Source: Pseudooceanicola sp050897975 (GTDB lineage Bacteria; Pseudomonadota; Alphaproteobacteria; Rhodobacterales; Rhodobacteraceae). Taken from it: a stretch of DNA of 64,000 nt. The notes below the pieces were generated by a model. The model was not told the origin of the DNA. It saw nothing but the letters and a program-made list of their open reading frames with translations, and made no database searches. The position numbers and the translations under genes were made by a program. The stretch covers positions 501,048 through 565,047 of the forward strand of contig NZ_JBPAXY010000004.1 of NCBI RefSeq assembly GCF_050897975.1. The letters are read 5' to 3'. Numbering within the stretch: position 1 is the first letter of the stretch; the number at the start of each line of letters is the position of its first letter. Below are positions 7,861-15,721 of this stretch, piece by piece.

Positions 7861-8541
7861 TCAAACTAAGTCGAATGAGAACCCGTGGTCCTCGATTTCC
7901 TTTGCGTAGCGGTCTTGGATGATGGCGCGCGAGCGGTCGTCGTAGACCTCTCGCAGGTCGGTGTTGTCGCCGGTGTGCAGCATCTTCGGCAGCTCGATCT
8001 TGTCGAGGCCGAGGTCCTGCGCCACCTTGGCCAGGCCACCGCTTAGGTCCGAGAAGTACACGATGCGGTCCATGCGGACCTTGCCGTCGAAATTGGCCAG
8101 CCAGTAGTCGGCGGGGGCCAGACGGGTCCGGCCCGCGAACTTCTCGACGAAGTCCTGGAAATCGCGGATCGGTCCCCGGCGCCGCGTGTGATGCGCGTCG
8201 CGGATCACGTTGCGATAGCCGGAGTAGACGCGCGACCAGGGGTCGCGCAGGATCGTGAACTTGTAATACTCGCGAAACTGTCGCGCATTGACCCGGTACT
8301 TGTTGCGCGGGTTGCGCTGCGAACGGACGGCCCGCGCCAGGCGGCGCAGGATCAGCTTGCGGTTTTCGCGATCGGACAGGGCGGTCAGCCCACGGTACAG
8401 GGGTTCGATCTCACGCATCGTGCGGTGATCCTGCTTGAACCGGCCGTCGTAATCGGCGTGGTGGCCAAAGAAGGCCTCCACGCTCGTGCCGGCACATTTG
8501 GGAATGTGCACGAAGATCAGCTTGTGATCGTGAGAGATCAT
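7861..8541 (-). CDS. Sulfotransferase family protein between sucC and sucD
   Basis: 226 residues starting MISHDHKLIFVHIPKCAGTS: IPKCAGTS (residues 13-20) is the PAPS 5'-phosphosulfate-binding loop of carbohydrate (family 2-like) sulfotransferases, and ILRDPWSRVYSGYRN is the 3'-phosphate-binding motif. It probably sulfates a glycan or other surface molecule; the acceptor is unknown. The gene lies 39 bp after sucC and 60 bp before sucD on the same strand, so it is likely expressed with them, although no metabolic link is evident. No signal peptide or membrane segment is visible. Confidence 0.85.
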   Translation of the reverse strand: MISHDHKLIFVHIPKCAGTSVEAFFGHHADYDGRFKQDHRTMREIEPLYRGLTALSDRENRKLILRRLARAVRSQRNPRNKYRVNARQFREYYKFTILRDPWSRVYSGYRNVIRDAHHTRRRGPIRDFQDFVEKFAGRTRLAPADYWLANFDGKVRMDRIVYFSDLSGGLAKVAQDLGLDKIELPKMLHTGDNTDLREVYDDRSRAIIQDRYAKEIEDHGFSFDLV

Positions 8542-8580
8542 GATCCTGTTCCGTTGCCCCTTGCCATCATGCCTCGAAGA

Positions 8581-9774
8581 TCAGCCTTTGACGGCCTTGA
8601 CGATCTTCTCGGCGCCGTCGGACAGATCGTCCGCCGCAATGACGTTCAGACCGGAGTTCGCGATGATCTCCTTGCCCTGCTCGACATTGGTGCCTTCCAG
8701 ACGCACGACCAGCGGAACCGCCAGGCCCACTTCCTTCACCGCGGCGATGACGCCCTCGGCGATGATGTCGCAGCGCATGATGCCGCCGAAGATGTTCACC
8801 AGGATGCCCTTCACGTTGGGATCCGAGGTGATGATCTTGAACGCTTCGGTCACCTTCTCCTTGGTGGCGCCGCCACCGACGTCCAGGAAGTTGGCCGGTT
8901 CCGCACCGTACAGCTTGATGATGTCCATCGTTGCCATGGCCAGGCCTGCGCCGTTCACCATGCAGCCGATCTCACCGTCCAGCGCGATGTAGTTCAGGTC
9001 GTATTTGGAGGCCGCCAGTTCCTTGGCGTCTTCCTCGGTCTCGTCGCGCAGGGCGGCGATGTCGGCGTGGCGGTAGACCGCGTTGCCGTCGAAGCCGACC
9101 TTGGCGTCCAGCACCTTCAGGTTGCCATCGGGCATGACGATCAGCGGGTTGATCTCCAGCTGTTCCATGTCCTTGTCCATGAAGGCACGGTACAGGTCGC
9201 CGATCAGCTTGACGCACTGCTTCATCGCCGCGCCCTTCAGGCCCAGGGCGAAGGCCACCTTGCGGCCGTGGAACGGCGCATAGCCGGTGGCCGGGTCGAT
9301 GGAGAAGCTGAGGATCTTTTCGGGGGTGGCCGCGGCCACTTCCTCGATGTCCATGCCGCCTTCGGTCGAGCAGACGACCGAGACCGACGAGGTCTGACGG
9401 TCGACCAGCAGAGCCAGGTACAGCTCGCGCTCGATGTCCGAACCGGCTTCGATGTAGATGCGGTTCACCTGCTTGCCGGCGGGGCCGGTCTGGTGGGTGA
9501 CCAGGGTCTTGCCCAGCATCTTCTTGGCTTCGGCTTCGGCCTCTTCAACCGATTTCGCCAGGCGGACACCGCCCTTTTCGCCAGCGCTCTCTTCGACGAA
9601 ATGACCCTTGCCGCGACCGCCGGCATGGATCTGCGCCTTCACGACCCACAGCGGCCCGTCCAGCTCGCCCGCGGCGGTCTTGGCTTCGTCAGCCTTCAGA
9701 ACCGCGCGGCCGTCCGAAACCGGGGCGCCATATTCGCGAAGGATCGCCTTCGCCTGATATTCATGGATATTCAT
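8581..9774 (-). CDS. sucC: Succinate-CoA ligase, ADP-forming, beta subunit
   Basis: 397 residues with the ATP-grasp start MNIHEYQAKAILREYGAPV, the nucleotide-binding VKAQIHAGGRGKGHFVEE, and the C-terminal NIFGGIMRCDIIAEGVI loop that contacts CoA/phosphohistidine. It forms the alpha-beta heteromer with SucD. It is the first gene of the sucC-sulfotransferase-sucD unit. A pair of GTGATCAC palindromes lies 111-139 bp upstream of its ATG, in the same arrangement as before sdhC. Confidence 0.97.
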   Translation of the reverse strand: MNIHEYQAKAILREYGAPVSDGRAVLKADEAKTAAGELDGPLWVVKAQIHAGGRGKGHFVEESAGEKGGVRLAKSVEEAEAEAKKMLGKTLVTHQTGPAGKQVNRIYIEAGSDIERELYLALLVDRQTSSVSVVCSTEGGMDIEEVAAATPEKILSFSIDPATGYAPFHGRKVAFALGLKGAAMKQCVKLIGDLYRAFMDKDMEQLEINPLIVMPDGNLKVLDAKVGFDGNAVYRHADIAALRDETEEDAKELAASKYDLNYIALDGEIGCMVNGAGLAMATMDIIKLYGAEPANFLDVGGGATKEKVTEAFKIITSDPNVKGILVNIFGGIMRCDIIAEGVIAAVKEVGLAVPLVVRLEGTNVEQGKEIIANSGLNVIAADDLSDGAEKIVKAVKG

Positions 9775-9884
9775 GAACTCCGTCCCTCGTTAGCTACGAT
9801 TGCCATCGGTAGTGGCACAGTCTTACCTGCCGATGAACCGATTTTTCAGGGGAATGGAGAAATTTTGCCGATTTTCTTGATTTT

Positions 9885-9913
9885 GTGATCACGCGTGGAA
9901 AAGCTGTGATCAC
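9885..9913 (-). promoter_or_regulatory. Paired GTGATCAC operator-like palindromes upstream of sucC
   Basis: Two perfect 8-bp palindromes, 9885-9892 and 9906-9913, have centres exactly 21 bp (two helical turns) apart. Read toward sucC the arrangement is GTGATCACAGC, nine bases, CGTGATCACAA, identical in form to the pair before sdhC (15169-15197). The same spacing, orientation and distance to the start codon at two TCA loci argue for a shared DNA-binding regulator. The intergenic region (9775-10128) otherwise holds only the mdh terminator. Confidence 0.65.
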
Positions 9914-10073
9914 AAGGCGTCGGGCCCGAGGGAAAAGCCAGCATGTCCGCGGCATCGCAAGGGATTCGCGGGCTGTGGCGCGCCATGTTTTCCGGGCGAT
10001 CCTAGCAGGCCTGGCGCGGAACGGGTAGGGCGCAGCGCCCGGGGCGCCGCAGGCGGCGGGGGCCGAAACGCGA

Positions 10074-10103
10074 AACGGGCCGCGCGATCCCGCGCGGCCC
10101 GTT
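10074..10103 (-). terminator. Intrinsic terminator after mdh
   Basis: AACGGGCCGCGCG and CGCGCGGCCCGTT form a perfect 13-bp stem with a 4-nt loop, 26 bp past the mdh stop, followed on the minus strand by TCGCGTTT. Confidence 0.75.
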
Positions 10104-10128
10104 CGAAATCTCAGTCAGGCGCGGGCGC

Positions 10129-11091
10129 TCAGGCCAGCGAGCTGTCGATGCCCTTGCAGGCCTCAACCAGGCCTTTGACCGCGTCGACGGACTTGTCGAA
10201 CATCTCTTGCTCTTCCTTGTTGAGCTTGATGTTCACGATCCGCTCGATGCCACCGGCGCCGATCACGGTCGGCACGCCGACATACATGTCCTTCACGCCC
10301 AGGTCGCCATCGCAATAGGCGGCGCAGGGCAGGACGCGCTTCTGGTCTTTCAGATAGGCTTCGGCCATTTCGATGGCCGAAGTGGCGGGCGCGTAGAAGG
10401 CCGAACCGGTCTTCAGCAGGCCGACGATCTCGGCGCCGCCGTCACGGGTGCGTTGCAGGATCGCGTCCAGCTTCTCTTGCGTGGTCCAGCCCATCTCGAC
10501 CAGGTCGGGCAGCGGGATGCCGGCCACGGTGGAATAGCGCACCGACGGCACCATGGTGTCGCCATGGCCGCCCAGCACGAAGGCGGTCACGTCCTTCATG
10601 GACACGTCGAATTCCACCGACAGGAAGTGGCGGAAACGGGCGCTGTCCAGAACGCCGGCCATGCCGCAGACCTTCTCGGCCGGCAGGCCCGAGAATTTCT
10701 GCAGGGCCCAGACCATCGCGTCCAGCGGGTTGGTGATGCAGATCACGAAGGCATTCGGGGCATTTTCCTTGATGCCTTCGCCGACGGATTTCATGACCTT
10801 CAGGTTGATGCCCAGCAGGTCGTCGCGGGACATGCCCGGCTTGCGCGGCACGCCGGCGGTCACGATGCAGACATCCGCGCCCGCGATATCGGCGTAGGAC
10901 TGGGTGCCCTTCAGCTTGGCGTCAAAGCCTTCCGAGGGGCCGGATTCGGCGATGTCGAGCGCCTTGCCCTCGGGGGTGCCTTCCGCGATGTCGAAAAGGA
11001 CAACGTCACCCAGTTCTTTCAGGGCTGCGAGGTGAGCAAGGGTGCCACCGATCTGCCCTGCGCCGATGAGGGCAATCTTGGGTCTGGCCAT
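10129..11091 (-). CDS. mdh: Malate dehydrogenase
   Basis: 320 residues of the lactate-dehydrogenase-like malate dehydrogenase type. The NAD-binding GAGQIGG is at residues 11-17, the substrate-binding arginine loop is in GVPRKPGMSRDDLL, and the catalytic histidine is in GGHGDTMVPS. It oxidises malate to oxaloacetate with NAD+. It is monocistronic in appearance, with its own strong terminator before the sucC promoter region. The ATG at 11091 is the natural family start. Confidence 0.97.
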   Translation of the reverse strand: MARPKIALIGAGQIGGTLAHLAALKELGDVVLFDIAEGTPEGKALDIAESGPSEGFDAKLKGTQSYADIAGADVCIVTAGVPRKPGMSRDDLLGINLKVMKSVGEGIKENAPNAFVICITNPLDAMVWALQKFSGLPAEKVCGMAGVLDSARFRHFLSVEFDVSMKDVTAFVLGGHGDTMVPSVRYSTVAGIPLPDLVEMGWTTQEKLDAILQRTRDGGAEIVGLLKTGSAFYAPATSAIEMAEAYLKDQKRVLPCAAYCDGDLGVKDMYVGVPTVIGAGGIERIVNIKLNKEEQEMFDKSVDAVKGLVEACKGIDSSLA

Positions 11092-11451
11092 TGTTTCTGT
11101 CTCCGGTCCGGTTGAAACGTCGAGGATGGCCTAGGCCCTTTGCGGTCCCGACGCAAGGGTGCAGAGGGTGGGGCAGGGGCGAAGATCCGTCACGGAATGG
11201 TGAAAGTTTGTGTCTTATCAAGCCTCTGTGCCGGGCTCCGCCGCCGGGCGGCGGGCCGCCCGGGCCCCCTGGCTGCCGGTTGCGCAGGCAGTTTTCGGGC
11301 CCTGTCCCCTGCGGGGGGCGGGCGCGGGTCGGGCCCTGCGCGATTCTGCGGCGCGTCGCGGGACGGGGGTCTGCGACGCCGGGCCGGCCCTGCGTGGCGG
11401 GCCTGTGCCTCGCGACGGCACGACAGTCCGCGCCCGCTATTGCGAGCCGCG
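11092..11451. other. Intergenic region upstream of mdh, no gene seen
   Basis: 360 bp between mdh and the stop of the next minus-strand gene. It should hold the mdh promoter. The part nearest mdh is less GC-rich; the remainder is very GC-rich with only weak, antisense-like open frames. I see no convincing operator or repeat. Confidence 0.4.
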
Positions 11452-11877
11452 TCACGCGTCCTGATCGTCGCCCGGCAGGGTCTCGTTCAGCCGTTCATAG
11501 GCCTGGCCGCTGGCGATCAGGCAGGTGATGCCCTGGGGTGAGGTGACGGTGATCGTCCAGGTGCCGCTATCGTCCGACGCGAAGACCTCGATCATGGCAT
11601 TGTCGGAGCCCAGGCCGATGGATTTCCGCGTCTCGCCATAGCCTTCCGCAAGCCGGTCCAGCACCACGTCGCGCGGCGCGCAGGCGCGGGCGCCGCTGGT
11701 CAGGGTCTGGAACTGGCTCTGGGCAGGTGGAGGGCCGGGCAGGCCAACGCCCGCGCAGAACAGCGCGGCCAGGGCCAGGGCTCGGCGGATCCAGGACAGG
11801 CGGGGCGGAGAGGGATGCCGCAGGGCAAGGCGCAGGGCGGCCAGGATCGGCGGGGCGGGGGGCAGGGAATAGGTCAT
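11452..11877 (-). CDS. Secreted hypothetical protein
   Basis: 141 residues starting at the ATG at 11877 (MTYSLPPAPPILAAL). A long basic N-region and the hydrophobic ALALAALFCAGVGLPG segment (~residues 33-48) look like a signal peptide, leaving a domain of ~90 residues with two cysteines, YGETRKSIGLG, and a beta-rich end (GTWTITVTSPQGITCLIASG). I recognise this as a pattern common in Rhodobacteraceae hypothetical proteins but know no function. A longer frame to 12171 is low-complexity and probably not translated. It is divergent from mcl2. Confidence 0.6.
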   Translation of the reverse strand: MTYSLPPAPPILAALRLALRHPSPPRLSWIRRALALAALFCAGVGLPGPPPAQSQFQTLTSGARACAPRDVVLDRLAEGYGETRKSIGLGSDNAMIEVFASDDSGTWTITVTSPQGITCLIASGQAYERLNETLPGDDQDA

Positions 11878-12151
11878 CGGGGCCCTTTCAAGCGAAGGCC
11901 GACCCCCGGCGTCAGGGCGCGGCGGCGGCAGGCAGGTGGCACGTCGGGGCGGGGGCCGCCCGGCGGGGTCATCCTCTGTCCGCGCGGCCCCGTTCCGGTC
12001 CGTCGCGGGATCAGCCTGCGGGCGAAAGTGCTGAAATCTGGTTAACAGCCCGGCCAAAGCCGCTATCCTTTGCCCGTGACCCGCCCGCCGCGGCGCCCGA
12101 ATGCGGCGGCGCGGCGAAAAATCACCGGGGGATGCGGATTGGGCTTGAACT

Positions 12152-12164
12152 AATCGGTCCGATT
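12152..12164 (+). promoter_or_regulatory. Palindrome AATCGGTCCGATT upstream of mcl2
   Basis: AATCGG and CCGATT are mirrored around one base, ~45 bp before the mcl2 ATG and just after a TTGAAC that could be a -35 box. It is an operator-like position for a dimeric repressor or activator of mcl2 or of the divergent gene. The rest of 11878-12207 shows nothing else clear. Confidence 0.35.
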
Positions 12165-12207
12165 GTGTCACCTCGGCGCAAGAAAATTACTCACCCGAGG
12201 TTCTCCC

Positions 12208-13056
12208 ATGGATGCTGCCCTGCGCCCCTACCGCTCTTTGCTCTATATCCCCGGCTCGAAAGAGCGCGCCTTGGAGAAGGCCCGCAGCCTGGCCGTGGAC
12301 GCGATCCTGTTCGATCTGGAAGACGCGGTGATGCCCGAGGCCAAAGAGGCGGCGCGGGACACCCTGGCCGCCGCCTTGGCCGAAGGCGGCTATGGCCCGC
12401 GGGCCAAGATCGTGCGGGTCAACGGGCTGGACACGGAATGGGGGCGCGGCGACGTGGCGGCGCTGGCGGGCGCCGATATCGACGCGATCCTGCTGCCCAA
12501 GGTCAATTCCGCCGCCGATATCGACGCGCTGGCGGCCCTGTGCGATGTGCCGATCTGGGCGATGATGGAAACGCCGCTGGCGATCTTCAACGCGCTGGAA
12601 ATTGCCGCCCACCCCCGGGTGCAGGGCTTCGTTGCGGGCACCAACGACCTGGCGAAAGAGCTGAACTGCCGCACCCGCGCCGACCGGTTGCCCATGCAGA
12701 TGGCCTTGCAGACCATCCTGATGGCTGCCCGCGCCCATGACGTGATCGCCGCCGATGGCGTCTACAACCAGTTCAAGGACGAGGCCGGGCTGGAGGCGGA
12801 ATGCGAACAGGGTCGCGATCTGGGCTTTGACGGCAAGACGCTGATCCACCCCGCCCAGGTCGAGACCGCCAACCGCGTCTTCGCCCCGTCGGAGGCCGAG
12901 GTCGATCTGGCCCGGCGGCAGATCGCCGCCTACGAAGAGGTGCTGGCCACCGGCCAGGGCGTGGCCGTGGTGGATGGCAAGATCGTCGAGAACCTGCATG
13001 TGGACACGGCGCGCAAGACCCTGGCCAAGGCGGAGGCCATTGCACAGGCGGGCTGA
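12208..13056 (+). CDS. mcl2: (3S)-malyl-CoA thioesterase / CitE-like protein
   Basis: 282 residues of the HpcH/HpaI-CitE superfamily: RSLLYIPGSKERALEKA, the metal-site LFDLEDAV, METPLAIFNALEIA and GTNDLAKEL. In Rhodobacter sphaeroides the CitE-like Mcl2 hydrolyses (3S)-malyl-CoA to malate and CoA at the end of the ethylmalonyl-CoA pathway, and its gene lies close to mch and sdh as I recall; that context is reproduced here, so thioesterase is preferred over malyl-CoA lyase or citrate lyase beta. GAGG is placed 7 bp before the ATG at 12208, which excludes an upstream ATG at 12163. It heads a likely four-gene operon ending with mch. Confidence 0.82.
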   Translation: MDAALRPYRSLLYIPGSKERALEKARSLAVDAILFDLEDAVMPEAKEAARDTLAAALAEGGYGPRAKIVRVNGLDTEWGRGDVAALAGADIDAILLPKVNSAADIDALAALCDVPIWAMMETPLAIFNALEIAAHPRVQGFVAGTNDLAKELNCRTRADRLPMQMALQTILMAARAHDVIAADGVYNQFKDEAGLEAECEQGRDLGFDGKTLIHPAQVETANRVFAPSEAEVDLARRQIAAYEEVLATGQGVAVVDGKIVENLHVDTARKTLAKAEAIAQAG

Positions 13057-13101
13057 GCGGACCAGTGTGGGGCCCGAAGACACCTGAAAGAGGCACCTCT
13101 C

Positions 13102-13650
13102 ATGGCACTCATCCTGCTTGGCCTGGTCCTGTGGACCTGGCCCCATGTAATGAAGGAATACACCCCCGGCCTGCGGGCCGGGCTGTCCGATGGCACCGCC
13201 AAGGGGCTGGTGGCGGTCACCGCCGTGGTGGCTATCGTGTTGATGGTATTGGGCTATCGCTCGGCCGATGTCATCTTCGTCTATGCGCCGCCCGCCTGGG
13301 GGCAGCACCTGAACAACCTGCTGATGCTGTTTTCGGTGGCGCTCTTTGGCGCGGCCAAGGGCACCAGCCACCTGCGCGCCTGGGTGCGCCATCCGATGTT
13401 CGCGGGCACCATCCTGTGGGGCCTCTCGCACCTGCTGGTGCGCGGCGATGTGGCCTCGATCCTGCTGTTCGGCGGCATGATCCTGTGGGCTGTCGCGGGC
13501 TGGGTGATGACCAACCGCCGCCAGGCCGCGCCTGCGCCGATCGTGCCCTCGGCGAAGAAGGACGCGATCCTGATCGTCGCCACCCTGGTGGCCTATGCGC
13601 TGATCGTGCTGATCCACGGCCTTGTCGGCCCGAACCCCCTGCCGATGTGA
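13102..13650 (+). CDS. NnrU-like membrane protein
   Basis: 182 residues with five or six membrane segments. The beginning (MALILLGLVLWTWPHVMKEY), RHPMFAGTILWGLSHLLVRGD and the conserved WVRHP histidine match NnrU, a family named from nitrogen-oxide metabolism and related to isoprenylcysteine methyltransferase-type and heme-associated membrane proteins. Its role is not established. It starts 45 bp after mcl2 and is followed within 8 bp by the DUF1737 gene, so it is probably co-expressed with the ethylmalonyl-CoA pathway genes, without an evident biochemical reason. Confidence 0.85.
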   Translation: MALILLGLVLWTWPHVMKEYTPGLRAGLSDGTAKGLVAVTAVVAIVLMVLGYRSADVIFVYAPPAWGQHLNNLLMLFSVALFGAAKGTSHLRAWVRHPMFAGTILWGLSHLLVRGDVASILLFGGMILWAVAGWVMTNRRQAAPAPIVPSAKKDAILIVATLVAYALIVLIHGLVGPNPLPM

Positions 13651-13658
13651 GGCCCGCG

Positions 13659-13862
13659 ATGAAGCTGTACCGTTTCCTGTCCGAAGACGACACCTCTGCC
13701 TTCTGCCACAAGGTGACCGCCGCGCTGAACGCCGGTTGGGAGCTGCATGGCGACCCGACCTATGCCTATGACGCCGCCAACGGCACCATGCGCTGCGGTC
13801 AGGCGGTGGTGAAAGAGGTCGACGGCACCTATTCCCCCGACATCAAGCTTGGAGCCTACTGA
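13659..13862 (+). CDS. DUF1737 small protein
   Basis: 67 residues: MKLYRFLSEDDTSAFCHKVT...LNAGWELHGDPTYAYD. The short alpha-beta layout with the LNxGWxLHGxP motif is that of DUF1737 proteins, whose function is unknown. It starts 8 bp after the NnrU-like gene and its TGA ends one base before the mch ATG, so it is translated as part of this operon. Cytoplasmic, no membrane segment. Confidence 0.85.
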   Translation: MKLYRFLSEDDTSAFCHKVTAALNAGWELHGDPTYAYDAANGTMRCGQAVVKEVDGTYSPDIKLGAY

Positions 13863-13863
13863 C

Positions 13864-14892
13864 ATGAAGACCAACCCGGGCCGTTTCTTCGAGGACTACA
13901 CCCTGGGCGAGACCATCGTCCACGCGGTGCCCCGCACCGTCACCCCGGGCGAGCGCGTGCTCTATCACGCGCTCTACCCGGCGCGCGGCGCGCTTTACTC
14001 CTCGGATGAATTCGCCCGGGCCTGCGGATTGCCGGGGGCGCCGATCGACGATCTGGCGGCCTTTCACCTGGTCTTCGGCAAGACGGTGCCGGACATCTCG
14101 CTGAACGCGGTCGCCAACCTAGGCTATGCCGAGGGGCGCTGGCTGGCGCCGGTCTATCCGGGCGACACGCTGACCGCGCGCTCGACCGTGATCGGGCTGA
14201 AGCAGAACTCGAACGGCAAGACCGGGGTGGTCTGGGTGCGTACCGAGGGGCTGAACCAGCGCGGCGCCGTGGTGCTGAGTTATGTTCGCTGGGTCATGGT
14301 GCGCAAGGGCAACCTGGACGCGCCCGCCCCCGAAACCCATGTGCCCGCGCTGGCCGATGCCGTAGCCGCGTCGGATCTGCTGGTGCCCGCGGGGCTGGAT
14401 TTCACCGGCTACGACTTCGCTCTGGCGGGGGAAGCCCACGCCTGGGGCGACTACGAGGTGGGAGAGCGGATCGACCATGTGGACGGCTCGACCGTGGAAG
14501 AGGCCGAACACATGCTGGCCACGCGCCTGTGGCAGAACACCGCCAAGGTCCATTTCGACGCCACCTTCCGCCCCGATGGTCAGCGGCTGATCTACGGCGG
14601 CCACGTGATCTCCATGGCCCGCGCCCTGTCCTTCAACGGGCTGGCCAATGCCCAGATGATCGTGGCGCTGAACGGCGGCGCGCACGCCAACCCCTGTTTC
14701 GCAGGCACCACGATCAAGGCCTGGTCCGAGGTGCTGGACCGCGCCGAGACCGGCGCGCCGGGCGTCGGTGCCCTGCGTCTGCGGCTGGTGGCGACCTCGG
14801 GGGGCGAGCCCTTCACCCTGCGTGGCGAGGACGGGAAATACCTGCCGCATGTGCTGCTGGATCTGGACTACTGGGCCCTGGTGCCGCGCTGA
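13864..14892 (+). CDS. mch: Mesaconyl-CoA hydratase (beta-methylmalyl-CoA dehydratase)
   Basis: 342 residues of double hot-dog MaoC type, beginning MKTNPGRFFEDYTLGETIVHAVPRTV. Mesaconyl-CoA hydratase of the ethylmalonyl-CoA pathway converts mesaconyl-CoA to beta-methylmalyl-CoA; length, the N-terminal motif and location next to mcl2 and sdh all fit. The second hot-dog half contains RLIYGGHVISMARALSFNGL. The start at 13864 lies one base after the DUF1737 stop; an in-frame ATG 15 bp upstream would overlap that gene and is rejected. The pathway partners ecm and ccrA are 13-16 kb away in this window. Confidence 0.9.
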   Translation: MKTNPGRFFEDYTLGETIVHAVPRTVTPGERVLYHALYPARGALYSSDEFARACGLPGAPIDDLAAFHLVFGKTVPDISLNAVANLGYAEGRWLAPVYPGDTLTARSTVIGLKQNSNGKTGVVWVRTEGLNQRGAVVLSYVRWVMVRKGNLDAPAPETHVPALADAVAASDLLVPAGLDFTGYDFALAGEAHAWGDYEVGERIDHVDGSTVEEAEHMLATRLWQNTAKVHFDATFRPDGQRLIYGGHVISMARALSFNGLANAQMIVALNGGAHANPCFAGTTIKAWSEVLDRAETGAPGVGALRLRLVATSGGEPFTLRGEDGKYLPHVLLDLDYWALVPR

Positions 14893-14920
14893 AAACTGGC
14901 CCGGACGCGGTCCGGGCCAG

Positions 14921-14950
14921 GCCTCTGGCGGGGATATTTCCGGCCAACAA
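14921..14950 (+). repeat. Dispersed intergenic repeat, copy 2a (inverted pair with 2b)
   Basis: GCCTCTGGCGGGGATATTTC follows the mch stop by ~30 bp. It faces copy 2b (15049-15082) as an inverted pair separated by about 100 bp of GC-rich DNA, so the RNA could fold into one long hairpin. Confidence 0.6.
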
Positions 14951-15048
14951 ATATCAGCAGGGCGGGCGCGGATCCGCGTGGGCGGGCAGGGGCCCGGCGG
15001 GCGCGCCAGCGGGGCGCTGCGGTGGCCCTTGCGCGCCCCGGTCCTGGC

Positions 15049-15082
15049 GATTTTCTGGCGTCAAATATCCCTGCCAGAGGCC
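15049..15082 (-). repeat. Dispersed intergenic repeat, copy 2b
   Basis: On the minus strand it reads GCCTCTGGCAGGGATATTTG, matching copy 2a at 18 of 20 positions. It lies between mch and sdhC. Confidence 0.6.
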
Positions 15083-15168
15083 CGGCCTTTTCGCCCGCAG
15101 GGGGAAAAGGGCGCAGAATCAAGTCGCAAAACCTAGCAAATCAGTCGGAATTTCGCGCTGCCCAATAC

Positions 15169-15197
15169 GTGATCACAGCCTCATTTTCCGTGATCAC
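15169..15197 (+). promoter_or_regulatory. Paired GTGATCAC operator-like palindromes upstream of sdhC
   Basis: Perfect palindromes at 15169-15176 and 15190-15197, centres 21 bp apart, form GTGATCACAGC, nine bases, CGTGATCACAA in the direction of sdhC. They end 120 bp before the sdhC ATG. The architecture is the same as before sucC, where spacing and flanking bases are also conserved. The regulator is not identifiable from the window; a dimer-of-dimers protein bound to one DNA face is the simplest inference. Confidence 0.68.
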
Positions 15198-15317
15198 AAG
15201 ACGGGAAAGATATGGTTGCTTTGGTCAAATTCTCGGGACCATGCGCCCCGGAGAGGATGACAAGCGCACGCGATCTGCGTAAACCGGGGGCCAAGGGAAA
15301 TCCGGAAAGGACATGCC

Positions 15318-15707
15318 ATGGCCGATGTGAACCGGGGCAACCGCCCGCTCTCTCCATTCATGCTCGGGAAGCACTACAGGTTCCAGCTCAACTCCGTCAC
15401 CTCCATTCTGACCCGGATCACCGGGAACGCGATGGTCGTCTCGGCGCTGCTGGTGGCCTGGTGGCTGCTGGCCGCCTCTTCGGGGCCCGAGTATTTCGCC
15501 GTGGCCGACTATGTGCTGACCTCGTTCATCGGTGACATCATCATGACCCTGTCGGCGCTTGGCCTGTGGTATCACAGCCTGGCCGGTGTGCGTCACCTGC
15601 TGTGGGACAACGGCTATTGCCTGGATGTCGAAACCGCCGACAAGCTCGGCTGGGGCATCATCGGCGGCTCGGTCGTCCTGACCCTGCTGACCATCATCAT
15701 CGTCTGA
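15318..15707 (+). CDS. sdhC: Succinate dehydrogenase cytochrome b556 subunit
   Basis: 129 residues with three membrane segments. RPLSPF (9-14) and the quinone-site region TSILTRITG (28-36) are followed by the heme-ligand helix WYHSLAGVRHLLWD, with His86 equivalent to the heme-binding histidine of E. coli SdhC. The family motif is normally SIxHR; here the histidine is Thr32 while the quinone-contacting serine and arginine are kept. It anchors SdhAB to the inner membrane and helps bind heme and ubiquinone. First gene of sdhCDAB; ATG preceded by GGAAAGGACATGCC. Confidence 0.94.
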   Translation: MADVNRGNRPLSPFMLGKHYRFQLNSVTSILTRITGNAMVVSALLVAWWLLAASSGPEYFAVADYVLTSFIGDIIMTLSALGLWYHSLAGVRHLLWDNGYCLDVETADKLGWGIIGGSVVLTLLTIIIV

Positions 15708-15721
15708 GAGGAAAGCCAGCC

